A DNA stretch of 10,959 nt, taken from positions 1-10,959 of the forward strand of contig JAKLGS010000020.1 of NCBI GenBank assembly GCA_022710505.1, given 5' to 3'. The stretch comes from Patescibacteria group bacterium (GTDB taxonomy: Bacteria; Patescibacteriota; WWE3; UBA101185; UBA10185). How positions within the stretch are numbered: position 1 is the stretch's first letter; the number at the start of each line of letters is the position of its first letter. The notes below the pieces were generated by a model. The model did no database searches. It had not been told where the DNA came from and was given only the letters and a program-made list of their open reading frames with translations. Shown here one piece after another: positions 1 to 7,213 of the stretch. The position numbers and the translations under genes are program-made.

Positions 1-355
1 AACTAAATACGATATTATTTTCACTCATTCTCTAGACGATTTGAACGAGGACCACCGAGTAATAGCTGAGGCAACCTTGATTGCTTGTCGAAAATACCCT
101 GCTGATATCTATGCCTATGAAGTTCCATGCTACAACTATAATGTTTTTACTTTCAAACCGAATTTCTATGTTGAACTAAATGCCTTACAACTGGCAGATA
201 AAATAGATAAGATGGAAACTTTTTACCCAGAAGAACTAAATGACGATTACAGCCCTAGGTCATACTGGGGAATTACTAATTTAGCTGGATATAGGGGGAT
301 GCAAATTGGCAAACAATATGCCGAAGCATTTCAGCTTATCAGAAAAATAATATGA
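1..355 (+). CDS. PIG-L/LmbE-family deacetylase, C-terminal part (5' end outside window)
   Basis: The reading frame is open from base 2 at the window edge, so the gene begins upstream; a TTG at 41 is an internal codon, not the start. The visible 117 residues include FTHSLDDLNEDHR near the beginning. This matches the second conserved motif of PIG-L/LmbE proteins (D-x-N-x-DHR), whose Asp/His residues help form the zinc site and active site. The end (GMQIGKQYAEAFQLIRKI) matches the typical 'G..YAEAF.L.R' tail of the family. The family's first metal motif (HPDDE type) would lie outside the window. Members are zinc-dependent N-deacetylases, usually acting on GlcNAc-containing substrates. The stop overlaps the next gene's start (ATGA), so translation is probably coupled to the aminotransferase, consistent with amino-sugar work. 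The family call is fairly sure; the substrate is unknown. Confidence 0.85.
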   Translation, partial: TKYDIIFTHSLDDLNEDHRVIAEATLIACRKYPADIYAYEVPCYNYNVFTFKPNFYVELNALQLADKIDKMETFYPEELNDDYSPRSYWGITNLAGYRGMQIGKQYAEAFQLIRKII

Positions 356-1422
356 GAGACATCCCGTTTTTTAAAATGCCAAATCTCGACAAAGAAGCGG
401 AAGAAGTGGCAAAAGTTATTCGTTCTGGATGGGTAACGTTTGGACCTAAAACTGCCGAATTTGAAGAAAAATTTGCCAAATATATTGGTGCTCCGTACTG
501 TGTCATGGTTGATAACTGTACCGCTGCTTTATATCTAACTTGTGAACATGTATTTTCTAGAATTCCAAAAGAAGAACGAAATAAAGTTACTATAGGTATT
601 CCTTCTCTTACTTGTGCGGCAACAGCAATTGCGCCTATTCACGCAGGACTTACAGTAAAATTTATAGACATAGAAGAAGGAGATTCTTTTTGCATGGATT
701 GGAGAAAAACAGACGCTAGTTGGCAAATACCAGTTCACTACGCAGGAAAAGAATGTGACACTGGAAATAGACTTGTTGCAGTCGAAGACTCGGCTCATAG
801 AATAATTCGTAATGGATATAAAAATCATCGACAGGCATATTCATTTTATGCGACTAAAAATCTTACAACGAGTGAAGGAGGAATGATTGCTTGTAGTAAT
901 GAAGAAGAGGCCATTTGGTACAAGAAGGCTAGGCTTTATGGTAATGGGAACGCCAGTTTCTCAAGAGATAAAATGTATAGTTCTGGTGGAGAAAAATATT
1001 GGGAGTTTGAATCAGAATTTGTTGGTTGGAAATGTAATCCTACTGATATTTTGGCAACCATTGGATTGGTTCAACTTGAAAAATTAGACGAGTTAAATGC
1101 TGAAAGAGAAAGAGTGGCTAAAAGGTACAACGAAGGGCTAGGACTAACTACTGACAGGTCTCCCTGGCATATTTATCCTATTTTAGTTCCAGAAAGAGAT
1201 AAATTTATGTATTATATGAAGGACAATGGAGTCAAATGCAGTGTTCATTTTCCGCTTTTACATCGCATGAAAGCTTTTTCTCATTTAAGTGCCAATGTTC
1301 CGCTCACTGAAAAAATTTACGATAAAATTGTCACTCTGCCACTTTACCCATATATGGAAAACGAAGATATTGATTATGTTATAGATTTAGTTAATAAATG
1401 GAAGAAACGACACTTAGACTAA
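352..1422 (+). CDS. DegT/DnrJ/EryC1/StrS-family PLP-dependent sugar aminotransferase
   Basis: This 356-residue protein has the fold type I aminotransferase pattern of the DegT family. It opens with SGWVTFGPKTAEFEEKF (about 25-41), the usual substrate and cofactor entry motif. VEDSAH (144-149) supplies the Asp (D146) that contacts the pyridine nitrogen of PLP. SFYATKNLTTSEGGMI (164-179) contains K169, the expected Schiff-base lysine. The C-terminal signature HFPLLHRMKAF...LPLYPYM is also present. Family members transfer an amino group from glutamate or glutamine to a keto sugar nucleotide, giving 3- or 4-amino sugars. The length is slightly below the usual 370-400. The ATG overlaps the preceding stop (ATGA), and the end overlaps the methyltransferase by 25 nt. 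No Shine-Dalgarno is visible, so coupling is likely. The exact sugar cannot be inferred, and no dehydratase or epimerase is seen to supply the keto sugar, so it may come from the host or upstream. Confidence 0.93.
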   Translation: MRDIPFFKMPNLDKEAEEVAKVIRSGWVTFGPKTAEFEEKFAKYIGAPYCVMVDNCTAALYLTCEHVFSRIPKEERNKVTIGIPSLTCAATAIAPIHAGLTVKFIDIEEGDSFCMDWRKTDASWQIPVHYAGKECDTGNRLVAVEDSAHRIIRNGYKNHRQAYSFYATKNLTTSEGGMIACSNEEEAIWYKKARLYGNGNASFSRDKMYSSGGEKYWEFESEFVGWKCNPTDILATIGLVQLEKLDELNAERERVAKRYNEGLGLTTDRSPWHIYPILVPERDKFMYYMKDNGVKCSVHFPLLHRMKAFSHLSANVPLTEKIYDKIVTLPLYPYMENEDIDYVIDLVNKWKKRHLD

Positions 1423-1892
1423 ATATTGGCTCAGGAAATGAAATAATTGAAGGTTTCAAGTCTGTTGACCTTTACATGCCTGCGGATATAAAAGATGACA
1501 TCACTAAACTCGCTACAATTGACGATAATTCTGTCGACGAAGTATTGACCTACCATCTATTAGAACACCTGAAAAACGACGATGTGTTACCTGCTATGAA
1601 GTCTGTTTTTAGAGTCCTTAAATCTGGAAAACAATGGAAAATAGAAGTTCCTAATTTAATTTGGCTTTTGGATGATTTTATAAATACTCCAGACCATGAA
1701 CGTTGGGGGTGGAAAATACAAACTATTTTTGGGCTACAAAATCATGAAGGTGAATATCATCGTACAGGATTCTCAGTAAATAGGCTTGAATCAATGCTTA
1801 AATCAGTTGGATTTATTAATGTTGGGGTAAAAGCTATTTTTAGTGAAAAATATAATCAAGGAATTATTGATGCCATTGCTATAAAACCATGA
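1398..1892 (+). CDS. Small class I SAM-dependent methyltransferase
   Basis: This 164-residue protein has a Rossmann methyltransferase core. LNIGSG (8-13) is motif I, the SAM-binding glycine loop. The acidic VDLY (23-26) is motif II. IDDNSVDEVLTYHLLEHL (41-58) corresponds to the 'sfD.V....vLEHL' region common in methyltransferase type 11 and COG4627-like proteins. The segment FRVLKSGKQWKIEVPN follows the usual 'vLkpGG.l.i.vPn' pattern, although the GG is replaced by GK. The tail (TGFSVNRLESMLKSVGF) is also typical. The gene starts inside the end of the aminotransferase gene (25 nt overlap) and its TGA overlaps the next ATG. From its context the acceptor is probably a sugar hydroxyl, amine or glycan intermediate. 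This is inference; the sequence only shows the SAM-binding fold. Confidence 0.85.
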   Translation: MEETTLRLNIGSGNEIIEGFKSVDLYMPADIKDDITKLATIDDNSVDEVLTYHLLEHLKNDDVLPAMKSVFRVLKSGKQWKIEVPNLIWLLDDFINTPDHERWGWKIQTIFGLQNHEGEYHRTGFSVNRLESMLKSVGFINVGVKAIFSEKYNQGIIDAIAIKP

Positions 1893-2833
1893 AAAAACTT
1901 ATTTTTGTCCATAATTATTGGGAAGTATATTGGATGTATCGTATCGCCAAAGAAGGAAATATAGATATTTATTCTGACTCAGAACAAACAAAAGAATTAT
2001 GCCGAAATTTAGGTCTTAACTTGATAGAAAATTATCAAGATTATCAGGTTTTACTTACCTGTGTTATGCACCTCGGGCAAAATCGTGACATGATTAAATA
2101 TTTTAGAACAACTGGTGGAAAAGTAATTTTATTTCAACATGCTTTTGATTCAGGTGTAAATCTAAAAGATAATTTTTGGAATCAAGATATGAGTAATTTC
2201 GACACGTATATCGTAGGATGCACTCAAGACCAAAAATGGCTTAGCGAAAAATATCCCAATAAAGAAATAGTAAATTTAGGGATGCCACGCATGGATGACC
2301 TTTACGAAACAAAAGATTGTATTGAAGGATTGTCTGATTATTTTTTGGTTGCCTATCCAAATGATGGTTGTCTAGGAAATTCTCTTTATAGAAAATATAT
2401 GGAACAATTACCTGGAGAAACAAATAGTAAATTAGTTTTCAAAGTTCATCCAGGTGGAACTTGCAGTATGGTAGTTGATGATATAAAAAATAGAGGACTA
2501 AATGTTACTGTCTTGGAGGATGATATGACTGACTTAAATTATATTTACAAATTAATAAATGGTTCTAGAGGAGTAATTTGTGACGAGTCATTTTTAGCAA
2601 TCGAAACATCTTTACTAAATAAACCAGTTATTTTTTATGGACATAACGAATTACCAACAGATTTCTATGAACGAGAAGAAAATGTAAATCAAATCCAACG
2701 TTTACCGATAGAAATGTCGTCTTCTTTGTCAAATCCAACAGTCACTACTAAACAACTTGAAATTTGCCAAAGCTACCCCTGTGATGGTAAAAATACAAGT
2801 AGAGTTATAAAGTTTCTCAAAAATTATAAATAA
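1889..2833 (+). CDS. GT-B-fold transferase resembling CDP-glycerol glycerophosphotransferases
   Basis: This protein of 314 residues has no transmembrane segment that I can see. Its motifs follow those of the CDP-glycerol:glycerophosphate glycerophosphotransferase (TagB/TagF-like) superfamily in order. LFQHAF (81-86) matches the 'LQHG' motif; GMPRMDDLY (131-139) matches 'G.PR.D.L'; FKVHPG (184-189) matches 'KLHP'. CDESFLAIETSLLNKPVIFY (231-250) matches the nucleotide-binding 'TDYSS..fE.lll.KPvIfY' region. It is shorter than TagF because it lacks that family's long N-terminal part. Known relatives move glycerol phosphate or related units from CDP-alcohols onto glycans; some divergent ones are sugar transferases. 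It sits between the methyltransferase (ATGA overlap) and a GT2 gene (4 nt gap). The fold call is good. The donor is uncertain and a polysialyltransferase-like role is an alternative. Confidence 0.7.
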   Translation: MKKLIFVHNYWEVYWMYRIAKEGNIDIYSDSEQTKELCRNLGLNLIENYQDYQVLLTCVMHLGQNRDMIKYFRTTGGKVILFQHAFDSGVNLKDNFWNQDMSNFDTYIVGCTQDQKWLSEKYPNKEIVNLGMPRMDDLYETKDCIEGLSDYFLVAYPNDGCLGNSLYRKYMEQLPGETNSKLVFKVHPGGTCSMVVDDIKNRGLNVTVLEDDMTDLNYIYKLINGSRGVICDESFLAIETSLLNKPVIFYGHNELPTDFYEREENVNQIQRLPIEMSSSLSNPTVTTKQLEICQSYPCDGKNTSRVIKFLKNYK

Positions 2834-2837
2834 ATAT

Positions 2838-3629
2838 ATGAAGATAAAAACCGTAATTCCCGTTTATTTGTCGAACGAATTTCTTTTAGAATTTACAGAG
2901 CAAACAATTAATTCTCTCAAAACTACCCACGAAAATGAAATTTTAATCATCAATAACTATTGTCTTCCTGAACTACGAGAACGTCTCGGAAAACTAGGAA
3001 CAGTCATAGATAATCCTATTGGAAATTCTGTCCCTGGGGCCTGGAATCTAGGTATCAAAAAAGGCATAGAAGATGGTTCTGATTATATTTTTATTCCAAA
3101 TAATGATTTAATTTTTAGAGAAGATTCATTAGATAATCTCGTAAAATTTGCTGAAGAACACAAAGAATTTACAATGTGGACAATGGCAGAACACTGTGAC
3201 ATGAGAACTCTAAAATATAAACAACCAGAATCAACATTTGATGAACACCCTCACTTTTCTGCTTTCATGATTCATAAATCTTTTCCTGAGGTTCTAGGAA
3301 AATTAGAAGAAGGAACAGGTGAACCATATCCAGGTTATTTTGACCAAGACTTACATGTTGGTTATTTTGAAGATGGAGATATGCACCAAAGACTTTTGAG
3401 ACAAGGATTAAGAGCTTGTAAGACAGCAAGTGCATGGTTTTATCATTTTGGGTCAAGGACTATTAAAACTGATGATGAGTTAAATTACCAAAACCGAGAC
3501 ACTTATGAATACAATCGTGCTTATTTTGAAAGAAAATGGGGTTTTAATCCCCATGGTCAAGTTCACTCGAACGATGACCCAATTAGATTTACTTATAAAA
3601 ATCCATTTAATTTAGAAATTAATAAATAA
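2838..3629 (+). CDS. Glycosyltransferase family 2 (GT-A fold)
   Basis: This 263-residue protein starts with a GT-A nucleotide-sugar fold (KTVIPVYLSNEFL). It has PNND at 87-90 in the place of the metal-binding DxD motif. YFEDGDMHQRLLRQG (176-190) is the 'ED.D...R....G' acceptor and catalytic-base region typical of family 2. A conserved WFYHFGSRT (200-208) follows. The phage-like GT2 core 'VPGAWNLGIKKG' (65-76) is also present. It has no membrane segments, so it is likely a soluble cytoplasmic enzyme. Four nucleotides separate it from the preceding stop, and one nucleotide separates its stop from the next start. It probably adds one sugar from a nucleotide donor within the same glycan pathway as its neighbours. 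Donor and acceptor cannot be told from sequence. Confidence 0.88.
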   Translation: MKIKTVIPVYLSNEFLLEFTEQTINSLKTTHENEILIINNYCLPELRERLGKLGTVIDNPIGNSVPGAWNLGIKKGIEDGSDYIFIPNNDLIFREDSLDNLVKFAEEHKEFTMWTMAEHCDMRTLKYKQPESTFDEHPHFSAFMIHKSFPEVLGKLEEGTGEPYPGYFDQDLHVGYFEDGDMHQRLLRQGLRACKTASAWFYHFGSRTIKTDDELNYQNRDTYEYNRAYFERKWGFNPHGQVHSNDDPIRFTYKNPFNLEINK

Positions 3630-3630
3630 T

Positions 3631-5064
3631 ATGAAAGAACAAAAGAAAGTAAAAATGTTAGCGTGGTTAGATTCCCCTGCTTGTGCAACAGGTTTTGCCC
3701 AAGTAGCCAGAGGAATTCTTAATTATTTAGCCTCTACTGGGAAATATGAAATCAGTATTATCGGAATAAACGATATGGGTGATTGGAAAGACCCAATAAA
3801 ATTCCCCTACAAGATATTCCCTGCAATGCCAGGTATCTCTCAGAGAAGCGATTACTATGGACGTGCTAGGTTAGTAAATGCTGTACTCGGAACTGACAAA
3901 AATTTAAAACCACCATTTGATTTAGTATTCACAATCAATGACCCTTTTATCCTAGAGCAACCTTTAGAAATATTCCAAAAAGGAACACTAGAGGTGCTAA
4001 AAGACACTCAAGAAGTGTTTAAGAGAAAAGTGCCACCATCTTTTTGGTTTAAAACTGTTTCTTATTGGCCAGTTGATTCTGCTATTAAGACTAATTGGAT
4101 AGAAAAATCTATTGCTATGGCTGATTATCCAGTTGCTTATACAAAATATGGAAAAGAAGAAATCGTAAAAGTAGATAAACATCTTCAAAAACCCTTTGGA
4201 CTAGATAACATGGAAGTAATCTATCATGGAGTAAACCCAAAGATTTTTAAACCATTATCTGATGAAGAAAATAAAGCATTTAGGGCATCTTTCTTTGAAG
4301 GTGCAGTAAAAGAAGAAACTTTTTTGATAAGTGTAATTGCTCGCAACCAGTCAAGAAAAGACTTACCTAGAACCTTAAAAATATTTTCTGATTTTATTCG
4401 TAGAAGACCGAATTCATTCTTGTATTTACATTGCCAAGAAACCGATGCTGGTGGTTCTCTAAAAGAATATGCTCGTAATTTCCCTAATCTTGAATATGGT
4501 AAGAATTGGGGTTGCCCTGGTAAGTTTGAAGCTAATCAAGGATTCCCTATAGAAGCAGTTAATGCCATATATAATGCTTCTGATTGTATTTTATCTACAA
4601 GTTTGGGTGAAGGATTCGGATTTTATAATTCAGAAGGTATGGCAACTAAAACAGTTGTAGTCGGACCAAATAATACTACTACCCCCGAACTTTTTGGATA
4701 TGATGCCAAAGAAGACATTTCTGATATGGAAACTATCTATACTAAACTCAGAGGTGTACCAGTTAAAAGTGGTTCTACTTCTTCAGAATGGACATCTTTT
4801 GGGCCAACTGATTTCGAAAGATTAAGACCTGTGACTAATGTCGATGATGCTGTAAAGAAGTTGATGTGGGTATATGATAATCCAGATAAAGTTAAAGAAA
4901 TAACCGAAAGAGCTTATGCTTACATTCAAGACTTTAGTTGGGATAAAATAGGTAAACAGTGGGATGATTTCTTCCAGAAAGTTATCGTAAAATTAGAGGA
5001 GGAAAGAGCCAGTTATGTCTCACCTAAAAAAGATGACACAACAGAAGCCCCAAAAAAAGCGTGA
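3631..5064 (+). CDS. Glycosyltransferase family 4/1-type (GT-B fold)
   Basis: This protein has 477 residues. The N-terminal domain begins with ACATGFAQVARGI (17-29), the glycine-rich loop that lines the acceptor cleft in GT-B enzymes. YHGVNPKIFKP (198-208) is the classic inter-domain 'HGVD...F.P' segment. Next come ARNQSRKDLPR (237-247), with the Arg and Lys that bind the donor phosphates, and LGEGFGFYNSEGMA (325-338), which holds the E-x7-E motif (E327, E335) of GT4 enzymes. The last 25 residues are charged and low in complexity (PKKDDTTEAPKKA at the end). They are encoded in DNA that also encodes the start of the small terminase in another frame (50 nt overlap), so the tail may be dispensable. 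It probably transfers a sugar with retention of configuration. The target could be a virion protein or a host glycan. Confidence 0.9.
   Translation: MKEQKKVKMLAWLDSPACATGFAQVARGILNYLASTGKYEISIIGINDMGDWKDPIKFPYKIFPAMPGISQRSDYYGRARLVNAVLGTDKNLKPPFDLVFTINDPFILEQPLEIFQKGTLEVLKDTQEVFKRKVPPSFWFKTVSYWPVDSAIKTNWIEKSIAMADYPVAYTKYGKEEIVKVDKHLQKPFGLDNMEVIYHGVNPKIFKPLSDEENKAFRASFFEGAVKEETFLISVIARNQSRKDLPRTLKIFSDFIRRRPNSFLYLHCQETDAGGSLKEYARNFPNLEYGKNWGCPGKFEANQGFPIEAVNAIYNASDCILSTSLGEGFGFYNSEGMATKTVVVGPNNTTTPELFGYDAKEDISDMETIYTKLRGVPVKSGSTSSEWTSFGPTDFERLRPVTNVDDAVKKLMWVYDNPDKVKEITERAYAYIQDFSWDKIGKQWDDFFQKVIVKLEEERASYVSPKKDDTTEAPKKA
4997..5002 (+). promoter_or_regulatory. Shine-Dalgarno (AGGAGG) for the small terminase gene
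   Basis: A perfect AGGAGG lies 12 nt upstream of the ATG at 5015, inside the coding sequence of the preceding glycosyltransferase. It is the strongest ribosome binding site at any start in the window. It supports 5015 over the in-frame ATG at 5033, although the spacing is longer than ideal. It also suggests that the packaging genes are translated independently of the glycan genes upstream. Confidence 0.7.
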
Positions 5065-5614
5065 TTGGGTAGAATTAAAAAAAGAGTTTATGCTAGGTGA
5101 CTATGTCACTGCGGCAGAATTTAGGCGAGCTAAAAAACTTCCTAAATGGACGATAGATAAAACTAAGGGCTGGTCTGAGGAAAAAAAGAAGATGAAAGAG
5201 TCTGCTCTCAATAAGACAATGAGCAGGGCCAATGATAAAGAGTTTGAAGATTTAGCCGAAATACGCCTTAAACAAGCACGTATCGCTAGATTTATGCAAC
5301 TCAAAGGTGTCGCTTACTTAAAAGACGAAAATGTTACTTTTAAGAGCGCTGACGAAGCAAGAAAGATGATTAATACGGGTTTATCTCAGGAACGTTCTGC
5401 TCTTGGATTAAATAATCCAGAGAAAAAAGGAGATACGAATCTCACCCAAATTAATATCGGAGGTAAAACAAATTTTGATAAATTATTAGAAACATTAAAT
5501 TATGAAGGAATTATTGAACTTATTGCCAACATTAAGCGAGAACGAGATAGACGGGCTCTATCAAACTCTTCTAGTGAAAGCACAGGACAAATTCAGGACG
5601 GAGAAGTTATCTGA
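5015..5614 (+). CDS. Putative terminase small subunit
   Basis: This 199-residue, highly charged protein lies directly before the large terminase, the usual place of the DNA-recognition subunit. The N-terminal section (about 18-55; WVELKKEFMLGDYVTAAEF, then KLPKWTIDKTKGWSEEK) resembles the winged or helix-turn-helix domain of small terminases. In those, a '..LK.eY..gd....ela...gv...T....a...gW..e' pattern is common. A helical, Lys/Arg/Glu-rich middle (about 60-100) could form the oligomerisation coiled coil. The C-terminus is Ser/Glu rich and is encoded in DNA shared with the large terminase start (113 nt overlap). Small terminases bind the packaging site and regulate the large subunit. The call rests mainly on position and the N-terminal pattern, so it is moderate. 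Confidence 0.68.
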   Translation: MSHLKKMTQQKPQKKRDWVELKKEFMLGDYVTAAEFRRAKKLPKWTIDKTKGWSEEKKKMKESALNKTMSRANDKEFEDLAEIRLKQARIARFMQLKGVAYLKDENVTFKSADEARKMINTGLSQERSALGLNNPEKKGDTNLTQINIGGKTNFDKLLETLNYEGIIELIANIKRERDRRALSNSSSESTGQIQDGEVI

Positions 5615-7202
5615 TTACTTCTTGTGGTGTCAAGCGGTTTGGATGACAGCCCGTGGTACTCCTTTGGATTTTGTTAAAAGACCATATTTGGTACAAATTT
5701 ACCAAGACCAGTTTAAGAACATTATATATACAAAAGCGGCTCAAATGGGTATTTCCGAAAGATTATTATCTGAAGCTGTTTGGGTGGCTGACCAAAAATC
5801 ATGTAATTCCTTGTATTGTTTTCCTACATCAGCCCAACTTCAAGATTTTGTTCAAGCTCGTTTGAATCCAGTTTTAGCTGCTTCTGATTATTTACGTGGG
5901 AGAACAGACAAAACAAATTTTGAAAAAAAGGTTGAAAAATTAGGGCTTAAAAGAATCGGTAAAGGACATGTATATTTTAGAGGTTCTCAAAATGCTAAAC
6001 AAATAACATCTGTGGATGCTGATGCTGTATATCTAGACGAAAGAGACCGTTTCAATGAAGACAATGTACCTTATATTGAAAAACGTACTCTCGCTTCTGC
6101 TTTGAAATGGAGAAGAGAAGCTTCTACTCCCACGTTGCCTGGATTTGGAATAGATGTTTCATATGATAATAGTGACCAAAGAGTTTGGCAGATACAATGT
6201 CCTAGATGCGGATTATGGCAAGAATTAGATTTTTTTGTAAATGTTGATTTCAAAAAATATCGAGTTAGATGTTCTCACTGTAGAAAAGCTCTCAAGAGAT
6301 TAGGTCCTGGTAAATGGGTTATCACTAATAAAAAAATGTCTGATGTTTGTCATGGATACAAAGTAAGTGGATTGCATAATCCAAATACCACTATCAGGGA
6401 AATGGTCAAAAGATTTAAAAGAGCGAAATCTACTGGATTTTCTGCTTTACAACAATTTTACAACCAAGATTTAGGTATTCCATTTGAATCAGAGGGACAG
6501 CAATTAACGGCTGAAGAATTACACGCTTGCAAAAAAGAATTTGAGTTACCAATAAAAGCGTCAGGATGTTTTGCTGGAGTTGACGTTGGTGTAAAAATTT
6601 ACCATTGTGTTGTTCTTAAAAAAATGTCCAATGGAAATATGAGACTTGTTTGGGCTGGAGGTCTGGAACATTTTATGGGTGGATTTAATTCGATTGAATC
6701 AATCATGCATAAATTCAAAATTAAACTGTTAGTTATCGATAAACGTCCTGAGCAAACTAAAGTAAAAGAACTAATAGATGCATTTCCTGGTCGTGTGTAC
6801 GCAGGAGAATATCCCCCAAATGTTCAATTTTCAATTCAAGATTATCACCAGTTTGATGATGTAAAGAGAGAAGTCCGTATTGACAGGACTATTTCATTAG
6901 ATTATCTTATTAGTGATATACAAAATTTGCGTGTGGAGCTTCCAAAAAATATTGAGGCAGTAAAAGATTTCTATAAACATATGACTGCTTCTACCCGTAT
7001 TTTGAAGAGAAATCCTCAAACGGGACGAGAAATCGCTCAATGGAAAAATAAGGGTGATGACCATTTTTTCCATGCATTTAACTATGCACGTATAGCCCAG
7101 ACAAGGGCTATAATTAATAAAGCACTTTTGGATTATTATTCCACTCCAGATTTGCAAACTACGGCTGGTATTTTAGACTGGCTGAACCTCAATACAAAGT
7201 GA
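5502..7202 (+). CDS. Phage terminase large subunit, lambda GpA type
   Basis: This 566-residue protein is the packaging motor ATPase and nuclease. TKAAQMGIS (77-85) is a variant Walker A like the KSARVGYS of lambda gpA, with Lys at the front of the loop. AVYLDE (175-180) is Walker B with the catalytic Glu. EASTPTLPGFGI (206-217) is the coupling motif. A zinc ribbon follows (CPRC at 233-236, CSHC at 257-260), as in GpA proteins. The RNase H-like nuclease has acidic residues in GVDVG (D361), VIDKRPE (D413) and GDDHFFHAFNYA (D519/D520). The start at 5502 overlaps the small terminase by 113 nt. It is favoured because the conserved-looking SDYFLWCQAVW and a P-loop Lys near residue 78 (76 in lambda gpA) fit this N-terminus. 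Alternatives are TTG 5622, with GGAGAAG upstream at 5600-5606, and ATG 5643. Confidence 0.93.
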   Translation: MKELLNLLPTLSENEIDGLYQTLLVKAQDKFRTEKLSDYFLWCQAVWMTARGTPLDFVKRPYLVQIYQDQFKNIIYTKAAQMGISERLLSEAVWVADQKSCNSLYCFPTSAQLQDFVQARLNPVLAASDYLRGRTDKTNFEKKVEKLGLKRIGKGHVYFRGSQNAKQITSVDADAVYLDERDRFNEDNVPYIEKRTLASALKWRREASTPTLPGFGIDVSYDNSDQRVWQIQCPRCGLWQELDFFVNVDFKKYRVRCSHCRKALKRLGPGKWVITNKKMSDVCHGYKVSGLHNPNTTIREMVKRFKRAKSTGFSALQQFYNQDLGIPFESEGQQLTAEELHACKKEFELPIKASGCFAGVDVGVKIYHCVVLKKMSNGNMRLVWAGGLEHFMGGFNSIESIMHKFKIKLLVIDKRPEQTKVKELIDAFPGRVYAGEYPPNVQFSIQDYHQFDDVKREVRIDRTISLDYLISDIQNLRVELPKNIEAVKDFYKHMTASTRILKRNPQTGREIAQWKNKGDDHFFHAFNYARIAQTRAIINKALLDYYSTPDLQTTAGILDWLNLNTK

Positions 7203-7204
7203 GG
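7199..7204 (+). promoter_or_regulatory. Ribosome binding site (GTGAGG) for the portal gene
   Basis: GTGAGG overlaps the terminase stop codon (TGA at 7200-7202) and lies 9 nt before the portal ATG at 7214. This fits a Shine-Dalgarno and supports that start. It lies at the edge of the only untranslated gap above a few bases in the window. Confidence 0.55.
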
Positions 7205-7213
7205 ATATAAAAA

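Noticed and set aside
41..355. Separate small gene starting with TTG at 41
   Set aside because: The same frame is open to the window edge and the residues before it (FTHSLDD) belong to the PIG-L motif, so this is the tail of a longer gene.
535..828. Open 97-codon frame on the - strand within the aminotransferase gene
   Set aside because: The + strand carries the PLP-lysine and Asp motifs here. The reverse product is Cys/Ser/Phe rich with no recognisable pattern.
5653..5865. 70-codon + strand frame inside the large terminase gene
   Set aside because: It overlaps the P-loop region of the terminase in another frame, with no ribosome site and no recognisable domain.
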